Source: Stenotrophomonas sp. VV52 | GTDB lineage: Bacteria > Pseudomonadota > Gammaproteobacteria > Xanthomonadales > Xanthomonadaceae | Assembly: GCF_002893095.1 (NCBI RefSeq) | Contig: NZ_PKQQ01000016.1 | Location: forward strand, 1 to 64,000 | DNA: 64,000 nt | Direction of reading: 5' to 3' | Shown: positions 36,925-45,539 of the stretch, piece after piece | How positions within the stretch are numbered: position 1 is the first letter of the stretch | How the letters are laid out: every line of letters starts with the position of its first letter | Notes under the pieces: generated by a model | What the model was told of the DNA's origin: nothing | The model's input: the letters and a program-made list of their open reading frames with translations, nothing else | Database searches by the model: none | Made by a program: the position numbers and the translations under genes

Positions 36925-39582
36925 TCAACCCGCGCGGGCGAGTTCCTCAGCCAAGAAGGGGGCGGTACGGCTTCTCTTCACGCGAGCGACCTGTTTTGGA
37001 GTTCCTGCCGCCACGATCTGCCCGCCCGCATCACCGGCACCTGGACCCACGTCGATTACCCAATCCGCCTGAGCAACGGCACGCATGTCGTGCTCAATCA
37101 TGACCACCGTATTGCCGGCATCAACGAGCCGCTGGAGCTGCACAAGCAGCCTATCCGCGTCCGAGGCATGGAGGCCCGTAGTGGGTTCATCCAGGACATA
37201 CAGTGTCCGCCCGCGCTGGCTTCGTTGAAGCTCTGTGGCCAGCTTGATGCGCTGCGCTTCACCACCCGATAGCTCGGTAGCCGGCTGGCCCAGTCGAAGG
37301 TATCCAAGGCCAATCTCCTTCAGCAACTGAAGTGGGCGAGCGATCGCGTCCTCATCGCCAAAGAATTCACGTGCATCCTCGACAGTCATCCGCAGAACGT
37401 CTGCAATGTTCTTACCGTTCCAAAGCACCTTCAGCGTAGCTTCGTTGTATCGCGCACCGTGGCACGTTGGGCACGGTGCATAGACGCTAGGCATAAACAG
37501 CAGCTCGACGCTCACGAACCCCTCCCCTTCGCACGTCTCACAACGTCCCTTGGCCACGTTGAAGGAGAATCGACCTGCGTCGTAACGTCGACGCCGCGCA
37601 TCTGGTGTTGCGGCAAACAGCTTTCGAACATGATCGAAAAGGCCGGTGTAAGTCGCGAGATTCGATCGCGGCGTCCGTCCGATTGGCTTCTGATCAACCT
37701 GGACGAGACGCTGAATAGCATCGACATCTCCGCCGAGGTGTCCCCCTGTCGTCTCGATGACGGTTGGCCCGTCTGCTGCCCCCGTTTCCACCGCGTCGTC
37801 TTCAGGCTCGTGTCCAAGTTGAAGCATCATCAGCTCCGGCAACGCTTGGGCGACGAGGCTGGACTTGCCCGATCCCGAAATCCCGGTCACCGCGGTGAGG
37901 ATGCCCAGAGGTATCTTCGCATCAATGCGCTTCAGGTTGTGACGCTGGATGCCCTGAAGTTCCAGCCAACCACTCGCTTGACGCTCTTGGCCACTAGGGG
38001 GCGGGACCTTGTCAAAGAGGTACAACGCGGTACGTGACTCGTCGATGTCACGAAGACCATCCGGCTCTCCGCTGTAGAGCACTTTGCCGCCCCGCTCTCC
38101 CGCCTCAGGCCCAACATCCACCAACCACTGGGCACGGCGCATCAGCTCCAGATCGTGCTCCACAACAAATACGGAATTACCACCGTCGCGGAGGCGGTCC
38201 AAGGCGTCATAGAGAGCCTGGCTGTCGGAGGGATGAAGACCTGCCGACGGCTCGTCCAACACGTACACCACGCCAAAGAGCAGCGAGCTCAACTGCGTGG
38301 CGAGTCTCAATCGCTGCAGCTCGCCAGCGGACAATGTCGGCGTAGCGCGATCCAAAGTTAGATAGCCAAGCCCAAGGCCACGCAACTGACTGATTCGGCT
38401 CATCACTCCACTAGCGAGGCGCTGCGCGGCCAGGCGCTTCTCCTCCGACAGCGCTGAGGTGCGGCGGACGTCAGGAGACACCGCGTGGACCGCCCGCCCA
38501 CTGGCCGCCCTATCGGCGCGATCACGACGGGTGGCTTCCTTGTTCGCCTTGCCCCCGCCAGCATGAGCACTGAAGTCTCCTTGAGAAATGGGCTCGAGCA
38601 GGGAAGCCAGTTGGTCAAGAGGCATCTGCATGAATTGACCAATGTCCACACCCGCAAATGTCACTGACAGCGACTCTGCCTTAAGGCGCTTGCCATGGCA
38701 GGTGGGACAAAGCTTACCCTCCATGTATCGCGATACGCGGCGCCTCATCAGGGCACTTTGCGTGTTAGCAAACGTGTGCAGGACATACCTACGGGCGCCA
38801 GTGAAGGTTCCCATGTAGCTCGGCTCAGTTTTACGCTTCAGGGCCGCACGCGTCTCCGCCGGCGTGAACCCAGCATAGACCGGCACAGTGGGCGACTCCT
38901 CGGTAAACAGAATCCAATCGCGGTCTTTCTTGGGAAGGTCCTTCCAAGGCCTATCAATGTCGTAGCCCAGCGTCACCAGAATGTCGCGAAGGTTCTGCCC
39001 GTGCCATGCAGGTGGCCACGAAGCAATGGCACGCTCACGGATGCTCAGCTTTGGATCCGGCACCATGAGGGCCTCTGTCACCTCGTACACATGGCCAAGG
39101 CCATGGCAGGTCGCGCATGCGCCCTGGGGAGTATTGGGTGAGAAGTCCTCGGCATAAAGCATAGGCTGATCAGCCGGATATGCTCCCGCGCGGGAATACA
39201 TCATACGAATGAGGCTGGATAGCGTGGTGACGCTACCCACCGAAGATCGCGCATTGCTGGCACCACGCTGCTGCTGCAGCGCTACTGCCGGCGGGAGTCC
39301 ATCGATGGAGTCAACATCAGGGACGCCTGCCTGATCGATTAGGCGTCGAGCATAGGGAGCAACGGACTCAAAGTACCTCCTTTGAGCTTCCGCATAGATT
39401 GTCCCGAATGCAAGAGATGACTTCCCGGAACCGGATACACCGGAAAAGACGACCAGTGCGTTGCGAGGAATTGAGACATCAACGTCTCTAAGGTTGTTCT
39501 CACGCGCACCGCGCACCTCTACAAGGCCGCTTGCTGCGACACTGCAGGAAGCTTCACCGAATGTGGCGTTTGGCATGTGCAT
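36925..39582 (-). CDS. UvrA2-like ABC ATPase lacking the UvrB-binding domain
   Basis: About 885 residues with two ABC ATPase halves: Walker A SGVSGSGKSS and ISGSGKSSL, signatures LSAGELQR and LSGGEAQR, and zinc-finger cysteines CATCHGLG, CPTCHGKR and CETCEGEG...CPTCHGAR. In full UvrA roughly 130 residues, the UvrB-binding domain, lie between the first Walker region and the first zinc module; here RMMYSRAGAYPADQP runs almost directly into the CATCHGLG region, so that domain is absent. This is the UvrA2 type, linked to tolerance of DNA-binding drugs and crosslinks. The start is uncertain: ATG 39582, ATG 39576, or a GTG at 39621 overlapping the rarA stop. It follows rarA and probably shares its transcript. 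Confidence 0.88.
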   Translation of the reverse strand: MHMPNATFGEASCSVAASGLVEVRGARENNLRDVDVSIPRNALVVFSGVSGSGKSSLAFGTIYAEAQRRYFESVAPYARRLIDQAGVPDVDSIDGLPPAVALQQQRGASNARSSVGSVTTLSSLIRMMYSRAGAYPADQPMLYAEDFSPNTPQGACATCHGLGHVYEVTEALMVPDPKLSIRERAIASWPPAWHGQNLRDILVTLGYDIDRPWKDLPKKDRDWILFTEESPTVPVYAGFTPAETRAALKRKTEPSYMGTFTGARRYVLHTFANTQSALMRRRVSRYMEGKLCPTCHGKRLKAESLSVTFAGVDIGQFMQMPLDQLASLLEPISQGDFSAHAGGGKANKEATRRDRADRAASGRAVHAVSPDVRRTSALSEEKRLAAQRLASGVMSRISQLRGLGLGYLTLDRATPTLSAGELQRLRLATQLSSLLFGVVYVLDEPSAGLHPSDSQALYDALDRLRDGGNSVFVVEHDLELMRRAQWLVDVGPEAGERGGKVLYSGEPDGLRDIDESRTALYLFDKVPPPSGQERQASGWLELQGIQRHNLKRIDAKIPLGILTAVTGISGSGKSSLVAQALPELMMLQLGHEPEDDAVETGAADGPTVIETTGGHLGGDVDAIQRLVQVDQKPIGRTPRSNLATYTGLFDHVRKLFAATPDARRRRYDAGRFSFNVAKGRCETCEGEGFVSVELLFMPSVYAPCPTCHGARYNEATLKVLWNGKNIADVLRMTVEDAREFFGDEDAIARPLQLLKEIGLGYLRLGQPATELSGGEAQRIKLATELQRSQRGRTLYVLDEPTTGLHASDADRLLVQLQRLVDAGNTVVMIEHDMRAVAQADWVIDVGPGAGDAGGQIVAAGTPKQVARVKRSRTAPFLAEELARAG

Positions 39583-39617
39583 GTCTCTGTAGGTTGTAGA
39601 CGTTAAGTTCAGCTGGA

Positions 39618-40946
39618 TCACTGGCCCGAAGAGGGATCGGCTTCGGTTTGCGATGCCTCTTCATCCAAGGCTCGCTGCCATGCCTGTCTCTCAGCCAAGG
39701 CGCGCTCAGCTCCCCGATCAGTGGGCCGATACCAGTTCGGCCTCTCCACACCCTCCGGCAGGTACGTCTGTCCAGCTGCGTAGCCGTCTGGCTCATGATG
39801 CGCGTAGCGATATGCTTGTCGATACCCCATCTGCCTCATAAGCTTCGCTGGAGCATTCCGAAGATGCATGGGAACTGGTAATGATCCGTGCTCCTTGACG
39901 AAGGCCCTTGCTAGATCCCAAGCCGCATAGGACGCATTCGACTTGGGGGAGAGCGCCAGATAGGTCGCAGCCTGGGCCAAGACAATTTCACCTTCAGGAG
40001 AGCCAAGTCGCTCATACGCCTGCGCAGCGTGGATGGCCAAGTGCAGAGCGCCCGGATCAGCATTTCCGATATCTTCGCTTGCCATAACAATCATTCGACG
40101 TGTGACCTGGCTCACGTCCCCGCCCCCATCCAGAATGCGCGCTAGCCAGTAGAGGGAGGCGTCGGGATCAGAGCCACGCAGTGATTTGTGAAACGCGGAG
40201 AGCTGCCAATAGAACTCGTCCCCGCCCTTATCGAATCGACGCAGTGACGGGCTGGTGGAGCGCTTGGCAAACTCAAGATCCACCTCTTCCACCCGCTTCT
40301 CAGAGGCCGCAGTTGAGACCTGCTCGAGAAGATTCAGGAATCTGCGGCCATCACCATCAGCGAAGCCCTTCAGCAGCTGCAATGCGGGATCGGAGAGGTC
40401 AACGCCTCGCAAGTGAGGTCTGGCGCGTTCGTAGAGCTTCTCAAGATCTGCGTCAGACAGAGGCTCAAGTGTGTACACCTGCGCGCGCGAAAGCAGCGCC
40501 GAGTTAACGGCCAGTCCTGGATGCTCTGTGGTGCCGCCCACCAGCGTGAGTAGCCCTGATTCAACGTGAGGTAGCAGCGCATCCTGCTGGGCCTTGTTGA
40601 ACCGGTGAATTTCGTCGACGAAAAGTACCGTGGAGCGACCGCGGACGTCGAGTTCGGCCCGCGCATCATCAATGGCCTGCCTGATGTCCTTTACCCCGGC
40701 GAGTACGGCGGAGATCGCAATGAAGTGACTGTCAGTCACCATCGCTGCGAGGCGCCCCAGGGTGGTCTTACCGACGCCCGGGGGCCCCCACATGATGAAG
40801 GAGTGCAGACTTCTTGCTTCAAAGGCAAGACGCAAAGGCTTCCCCGGCCCCAGCAGGTGTTGCTGCCCAACGAACTCGTCGAGAGACTTCGGTCGTAGCA
40901 GTTCGGCCAGTGGTGCCCTTGGTTTCGCTGTGAATAGATCTGCCAA
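39618..40946 (-). CDS. rarA: Replication-associated recombination protein RarA (MgsA)
   Basis: A 442-residue AAA+ ATPase of the RarA/MgsA/WRNIP1 family, which acts at stalled replication forks. Walker A is GPPGVGKTT, Walker B LFVDEIHRF, sensor region SRAQVYTLEPL, and the C-terminal MGYRQAYRYAHHEPDGYAAGQTYLP block is highly characteristic. It lies among formaldehyde-detoxification genes and next to a UvrA2 homologue. The base composition is lower in G+C than the core genes of this window, so it is probably an island paralogue and not the housekeeping rarA. Confidence 0.93.
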   Translation of the reverse strand: MADLFTAKPRAPLAELLRPKSLDEFVGQQHLLGPGKPLRLAFEARSLHSFIMWGPPGVGKTTLGRLAAMVTDSHFIAISAVLAGVKDIRQAIDDARAELDVRGRSTVLFVDEIHRFNKAQQDALLPHVESGLLTLVGGTTEHPGLAVNSALLSRAQVYTLEPLSDADLEKLYERARPHLRGVDLSDPALQLLKGFADGDGRRFLNLLEQVSTAASEKRVEEVDLEFAKRSTSPSLRRFDKGGDEFYWQLSAFHKSLRGSDPDASLYWLARILDGGGDVSQVTRRMIVMASEDIGNADPGALHLAIHAAQAYERLGSPEGEIVLAQAATYLALSPKSNASYAAWDLARAFVKEHGSLPVPMHLRNAPAKLMRQMGYRQAYRYAHHEPDGYAAGQTYLPEGVERPNWYRPTDRGAERALAERQAWQRALDEEASQTEADPSSGQ

Positions 40947-41000
40947 GGTGTTCTCCTTCGGGAAGTCAGTTGCGAGTGTGCATTCAGAGCGTCTTGGCCC

Positions 41001-42305
41001 CTATTTCAGCTTCCCATCCAATGAGCCGCTTGTGGCATTGCTTGCTTTTTCACGGAGGATGATGCGAGCCCCTCTGTATCCAACGCTGTGATTCCATACC
41101 CAGCTCATTGCGACGCTCAGGCGATTTCGCACTCCGATAAGGAAGTAGATGTGAGCGAGCTTCCAGATCCACCATGCGATTCCTCCGCTCAGCTTTAGCT
41201 TCCCCATATCGATTACTGCAAGGCTGCGTCCAATCGTGGCGAGGTTGCCCTGGTGCCGGTACTTGAATGCAGCGGTCCTCCGCGCCCCTGTTATCAGCCC
41301 TTCAATCTGGCCCGCGACGTACTTGCCTTGCTGCTTGGCCGCCGGCGCGATTCCAGGAACGGTCTTTCCGTCCGCAGTGGCTGATGAAGCAGTGTCCCCG
41401 ATCACGAAAATGTTGGGGGAACCAGGCACCGTTAGATCAGGGCCGACGATTGCGCGCCCCGCCCGATCTGATTCGGTGTCGAGCCAACGTGCGGCTGGAG
41501 ACGCCTGAACTCCCGCTGCCCAGACGATTGTGGATGCCGCCAGCTTCTTGCCATTGAGCATCACCCCATCAGAGGCGCACTCGGTGACAGGGGCCCCCAA
41601 CAAAACGGATACCCCAAGCTTCTCGAGGGCGCGCCTCGTGTACTCGGAGAGCTTTTCAGGAAAGACGGGGAGCAGCCGCGGACCCGCCTCAATGAGAAAT
41701 ACCCGGGTTTTGCTGGGATCAACTGACCGAAAGTCATCCTGCAGCGTGCCACGCGCCAGCTCCGCGATGGTTCCGGCAAGCTCGACACCTGTAGGCCCAC
41801 CACCAATGATCACAAAGGTTTGAAGGGCCTCTCGAACCTCGGGATCATTGCAGAGCTCCGCTTGCTCGAACGCGCTCAAGATCCTGCCTCGAATGGTTGT
41901 TGCATCCTCCAGGCTCTTCAGGCCTGGAGCGTACTTCGACCATTCGTCATGCCCAAAGTAGGCATGTGTTGCTCCCGTAGCGAGCACAAGGGTGTCGTAA
42001 GGGTATCGAGTGCCGTCCTGAAGGATCACTTGGCGGGCAGCTTTATCCACACCCTCGACCTCCGCCATGAGGGTTCTGACCTCCGGGCGGTCACGGAACA
42101 GATAGCGGATCGGCCATGCGATCTCCGACGGTGACAGTGACGCACCAGCCACCTGGTAGAGCAGCGGCTGGAACAAGTGATAGTTCCGCCGGTCAATGAT
42201 TGTTACATCGACATCCACTCCTTCAAGGTGCGTGGCGGCCTCCAGTCCGCCGAAGCCCGCCCCAACGATCACAACTTGATGACGATTTCTGGAGGTCTTG
42301 ATCAC
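41001..42305 (-). CDS. ndh: Type II NADH dehydrogenase (NDH-2), second copy
   Basis: A 434-residue NDH-2 flavoprotein: FAD motif VIVGAGFGGLEAA, NAD motif VIIGGGPTGVELAG, late flavin strand IFVIGDTAS, and a C-terminal membrane segment (LAHIYFLIGVRNRLSVAMSWVW). It is a different subtype from the copy at 32503-33792, with only partial similarity. It starts 15 bp after fghA, pointing to an operon in which NADH produced by formaldehyde oxidation is re-oxidised. Confidence 0.9.
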   Translation of the reverse strand: MIKTSRNRHQVVIVGAGFGGLEAATHLEGVDVDVTIIDRRNYHLFQPLLYQVAGASLSPSEIAWPIRYLFRDRPEVRTLMAEVEGVDKAARQVILQDGTRYPYDTLVLATGATHAYFGHDEWSKYAPGLKSLEDATTIRGRILSAFEQAELCNDPEVREALQTFVIIGGGPTGVELAGTIAELARGTLQDDFRSVDPSKTRVFLIEAGPRLLPVFPEKLSEYTRRALEKLGVSVLLGAPVTECASDGVMLNGKKLAASTIVWAAGVQASPAARWLDTESDRAGRAIVGPDLTVPGSPNIFVIGDTASSATADGKTVPGIAPAAKQQGKYVAGQIEGLITGARRTAAFKYRHQGNLATIGRSLAVIDMGKLKLSGGIAWWIWKLAHIYFLIGVRNRLSVAMSWVWNHSVGYRGARIILREKASNATSGSLDGKLK

Positions 42306-42320
42306 GGCAGCACTCCTTGG

Positions 42321-43151
42321 TTAGGTGTTCAGCGCCGATGCGTGGTGCTTGAGATGATCGGCAATGAAGCTGGAGATGAAGTAGTAGCTATGGTCGTAAC
42401 CATCGCGAAGGTTCAGCGAAAGCGGATGATTCACCTTGGCGCATGCATCTTGAAGCAGTTCGGGGCGGAGCTGATTCTGCAAGAAATCATCGCTGAGCCC
42501 TTGATCCACGAGCAGGGGCAGGCGCTCCTTTGCATCTGCAATCAGCTCCACGGCGTCATACTGCCGCCACTGCTCCTGATCTCCCCCCAAGTAGGCCGAA
42601 AACGCCTTCTGGCCCCAAGGAGCCTGGGTGGGTGCCACGATCGGAGAGAAGGCGGATACGCTGCGATAGCGACCTGGATTTCGCAAAGCGATGACCAAGG
42701 CACCGTGGCCGCCCATTGAGTGGCCGCTAATTGAGCGAGCCTGGCTAACAGGGAAGTTCTTCTCAACGAGAGCAGGCAGCTCACTTACAACGTAGTCATA
42801 CATGCGGTAGTGGTCGGACCACGGTGCCTCGGTGGCATTGACGTAGAACCCCGCACCTTGGCCGAGATCGTAAGCTGGATCATCCGCGACGGACTCTCCG
42901 CGCGGACTTGTATCCGGAGCAACGATGGCAATGCCATGCTCAGCAGCGAGCTGCTGCACTGCAGACTTGGTGATGAAGTTCTGCTCTGTGCACGTCAGGC
43001 CAGAGAGCCAGTAGAGAACAGGTACCGGGCCGCTGGACGCCTGCGGAGGGAGATAGACTCCAAACTTCATGGTGCAACCAAGGCTGGATGATTCATGCTG
43101 GTAGACGTCCTGCCATCCACCGAAGCTTGCGTGACGCTCAATGCGTTCCAT
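42321..43151 (-). CDS. fghA: S-formylglutathione hydrolase
   Basis: A 276-residue serine esterase (FrmB/FghA/EstD) that hydrolyses S-formylglutathione to formate and glutathione, the step after adhC. The nucleophile elbow is GHSMGGHGA; the oxyanion region is YWLSGLTCTEQNF; and the typical FYVNATEAPW block is present. Acid and His are seen in DQGLSDDFL and GYDHSYYF. It is separated from adhC/gfa by about 10 kb of island genes, an unusual split, and lies 15 bp upstream of the second ndh. Confidence 0.95.
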   Translation of the reverse strand: MERIERHASFGGWQDVYQHESSSLGCTMKFGVYLPPQASSGPVPVLYWLSGLTCTEQNFITKSAVQQLAAEHGIAIVAPDTSPRGESVADDPAYDLGQGAGFYVNATEAPWSDHYRMYDYVVSELPALVEKNFPVSQARSISGHSMGGHGALVIALRNPGRYRSVSAFSPIVAPTQAPWGQKAFSAYLGGDQEQWRQYDAVELIADAKERLPLLVDQGLSDDFLQNQLRPELLQDACAKVNHPLSLNLRDGYDHSYYFISSFIADHLKHHASALNT

Positions 43152-43219
43152 TGTTCTTTCCTCTGAGTTGAATTTGATAGGCCATCTATCGCGAATCGAA
43201 TGTGGCCTTAAGCGAGGCT

Positions 43220-44548
43220 TTAGGCCTTGTCCTCGACTGCCGAGTCACCGTGTGCATGCCTGATCCTTCGGACAATCCACCAAATCAGCAGCAATACAGC
43301 GGGAACCAAGATCGCAGTGACGGTTGCTGCGATGTCATGCGTCCCAGGCAAACCCTTGAGCAGGTATGCGAGAAGACTCACGACGTAGTACGAGATGGCG
43401 GCCACCGACAAACCTTCCACCGTCTGCTGCAGGCGCAGCTGAACCTTCGCCCGTTCATTCATGGACGCCAGTAGGTCGCGGTTCTGCCGCTCGAGCTCAA
43501 CATCAATCCACGACCGGAGGAGCGAGATCGAGCGCGTCAACTTGTCTGAGAGCTTCCCCTGTCGCTCCTTCACTGACTGGCAAGTTCGCATGGCCGGTGC
43601 AATCCTTCGATACAAGAAGTCCGCCCAGGTGCTATAGCCGGCAACTTGATCCTCCGCCAACGCATCCAGTCGCTCTTCAACAATTTCGTAGTAAGCCCGA
43701 CTTGCACCAAACCTATAGAGATTTGCCGCGGCGTCCGCCTCCAACTCTGCAGCCAGGCTGGTCAAATCCGAGAGGAGCACGTCACTGTCACGACGTCCGC
43801 CGGAGGCCCTGCGCATCTCTTCAGTAATTGCAGCCAGACGCGCCTCCATGCGACGAAGATTCGACGTCATGGAACGAGTCAGCGGTAGCGCTAGGAGGGC
43901 AAGCGTTCGGTATGTCTCGACCTCGAGCAGTCGTTGCGCCAGCGCTCCTGCCCGCGCCGGAGTCAGGTCGCGATCAAGGATGAGCATGTGGGTTAGCCCT
44001 TCCTCGTCTTGACGGAAGTCGGTCACAATGGCCGCGGCACCGTTCTCAACCAGCGAGTAGCAGCGGCTGACGGGATCAAAGCAATCTATTTCCTTCTCCG
44101 CCTCCGCGGTCCAAGGCAAAAGCCTGACGCTAACAGCCGAGATCACGGGTCCTGGCGGCTTGAATCCCTGTCTAAACGGGTTGTCCCCACAAGGCTCACC
44201 TGTTTCTGAGCTCAGTGGTGCGCTCCAGAGGTAGGAAGAGAACTCAGTGTGCTTCTCGCAGTGCAGATCACCCTCATTCCACGTAAGCGCGTGATGAGGT
44301 GTGGTGTGATCCTCGACTGCAGCCCCCATACGACCTGAAAGATCGTCGATCGCGGCACGATCTCGACTCATGTCCCCTTCTGTCATGAAGGAGAGCTGGA
44401 GAAGGCTTCGCGGAGACTGGGTGAGAAGGTGCGGTCGCGCATGGACTTCCTCAACGGCGGCGCGGCGGTCCGCGTGCGCCGGCATCCCATATACGTAGCC
44501 TTCTGCTGGCGTGCCTGCAGCTTGGCTCAGGCCGGATGGGTCATTCAT
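43220..44548 (-). CDS. DUF3422 family membrane protein
   Basis: A protein of about 442 residues of the DUF3422 family: the N-terminus carries the family VHARPHLLTQSPRSLLQLSF motif, the middle is a helical soluble part (about 220-370), and two transmembrane helices follow (SVAAISYYVVSLLAYLL and TAILVPAVLLLIWWIV). DUF3422 genes repeatedly occur near formaldehyde and aldehyde detoxification genes, but no reaction is known. The chosen ATG at 44548 gives MNDPSG; one 12 nt upstream is also possible. It is the first gene of the run DUF3422-fghA-ndh-rarA-uvrA. Confidence 0.78.
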   Translation of the reverse strand: MNDPSGLSQAAGTPAEGYVYGMPAHADRRAAVEEVHARPHLLTQSPRSLLQLSFMTEGDMSRDRAAIDDLSGRMGAAVEDHTTPHHALTWNEGDLHCEKHTEFSSYLWSAPLSSETGEPCGDNPFRQGFKPPGPVISAVSVRLLPWTAEAEKEIDCFDPVSRCYSLVENGAAAIVTDFRQDEEGLTHMLILDRDLTPARAGALAQRLLEVETYRTLALLALPLTRSMTSNLRRMEARLAAITEEMRRASGGRRDSDVLLSDLTSLAAELEADAAANLYRFGASRAYYEIVEERLDALAEDQVAGYSTWADFLYRRIAPAMRTCQSVKERQGKLSDKLTRSISLLRSWIDVELERQNRDLLASMNERAKVQLRLQQTVEGLSVAAISYYVVSLLAYLLKGLPGTHDIAATVTAILVPAVLLLIWWIVRRIRHAHGDSAVEDKA

Positions 44549-44560
44549 ACATAGCCTCAA

Positions 44561-45051
44561 GAATGGATGATCTTCTAAACACCGCTCACGGGAGGTCTAT
44601 CACTTGCTTGTGCGATAGCTCAGCGAAAGGTCGTGTGGTGGAGCCGGCTCTGGTGTAGGGCGGTAGTGGGAACCACAACAAGCTGGGAGGACAGCACCGC
44701 ATAGATCGCAGGCCCTTGCTCTCCCACCTTCCAGCCAGGCGCGGACCGCATGGGAGTCGCAACGAGGCTGGAAGCTCACTTCAAAGGGCCTCCCATGACT
44801 CAGTCAGATGCCGAAGGCAACGATGCCGACAGAGATTGCCCGCTCCAAGAAATACAGACAGGCGCAACTCGACTGACATCATCCAGCATGCCTTGGAGCC
44901 TCCTGGAAAGGCCTCAACGTCCTAGTCGTGACGCCCTAACCCACGAAGGGGTTAGGAATGGCGGGTTCTACTTGGAAATGAAGTAGTTCGGACACCCATA
45001 GATTGCCTCCTCTACTTAGTACTAGCGCCATCAAGCAATGTCGCGAACTGA
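44561..45051. other. 490-bp gap between the DUF3422 gene and frmR
   Basis: No convincing gene; a plus-strand frame at 44750-44986 is short and unlike any family. A hairpin CCTAACCC-acgaa-GGGGTTAGG sits near 44934-44957 downstream of frmR. The left part must carry the promoter of the DUF3422-fghA-ndh-rarA-uvrA run, or else transcription comes from frmR. I see no second FrmR-type box here. Confidence 0.45.
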
Positions 45052-45327
45052 CTAACGGAGATAGGAGCGGACAATAGAGATGGTCTCGTCAATCGACTTC
45101 CTTTGAGAGTCGGTGTGGGTGTCGCTATGCGGGAACTCTTCACGCAGATAGCTCTCCAGAACCGTCGCCATCAAACCATTGACCGCCCCGCGCACAGCAG
45201 CAAGCTGCTGAAGTACTGCAGCACATTCCGCCCCGCTCTCCAGAGCCTGCTCCAATGCAGCCACCTGTCCGCTGATCCGACGTACGCGGGTAAGGGCCTG
45301 CTTTTTCTCCCGAGGGCTGTGAGGCAT
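45052..45327 (-). CDS. frmR: FrmR formaldehyde-responsive repressor, His60 replaced by Tyr
   Basis: A 91-residue CsoR/RcnR-family repressor, very close to E. coli FrmR: MPHSPREKKQ, RVRRISGQV, AECAAVLQQLAAVRGAVNGLMA, VLESYLRE. The formaldehyde-sensing pair Pro2 and Cys35 is intact, so crosslinking of the two by formaldehyde should still release DNA. His60, a metal ligand in relatives, is Tyr here (VLESY). The ATG at 45327 is needed to place Pro at position 2; longer starts would bury it. A FrmR-type operator lies 32 bp upstream. Confidence 0.92.
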   Translation of the reverse strand: MPHSPREKKQALTRVRRISGQVAALEQALESGAECAAVLQQLAAVRGAVNGLMATVLESYLREEFPHSDTHTDSQRKSIDETISIVRSYLR

Positions 45328-45358
45328 TGCGCACCTGTCCGTATCACATGAGGGAACG

Positions 45359-45380
45359 ATACTATACTCCCCGATAGTAT
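45359..45380. promoter_or_regulatory. FrmR-type operator upstream of frmR
   Basis: Inverted repeat ATACTAT-(ACTCCCCG)-ATAGTAT: 7-bp arms around a C-rich centre, the layout of known FrmR/RcnR-family boxes. It is 32 bp before the frmR start and would overlap its promoter, giving autoregulation. I found no second copy in the window, so other genes must be reached by read-through or by the LysR protein. Confidence 0.75.
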
Positions 45381-45495
45381 GCAAGCTAGCAATCTGCGAG
45401 GGTCTTTAACTCCGTCAACTGAGTCTGCGCCTGATTTCGAGCCGCCGCCAGAGGCCAGTGACAGACCCCTCCCGCCCCACCCCCACACCACAAAA

Positions 45496-45520
45496 GGCGG
45501 GCTCCTGTAGGAGCCACGCC
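45496..45520 (-). terminator. Intrinsic terminator after uvrB
   Basis: On the minus strand GGCGTGGCTCC-TACA-GGAGCCCGCC is followed by TTTT, a G+C-rich stem with a U-run 20-45 bp past the uvrB stop. A second small hairpin with a tetraloop (ACCACTC-TTTC-GAGTGGT) lies directly at the stop codon. Confidence 0.7.
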
Positions 45521-45539
45521 CCACCACTCGAAAGAGTGG

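Noticed and set aside
44750..44986. 78-codon frame in the gap left of frmR
   Set aside because: Short, no family, no clear ribosome site; kept only as a note under the gap.
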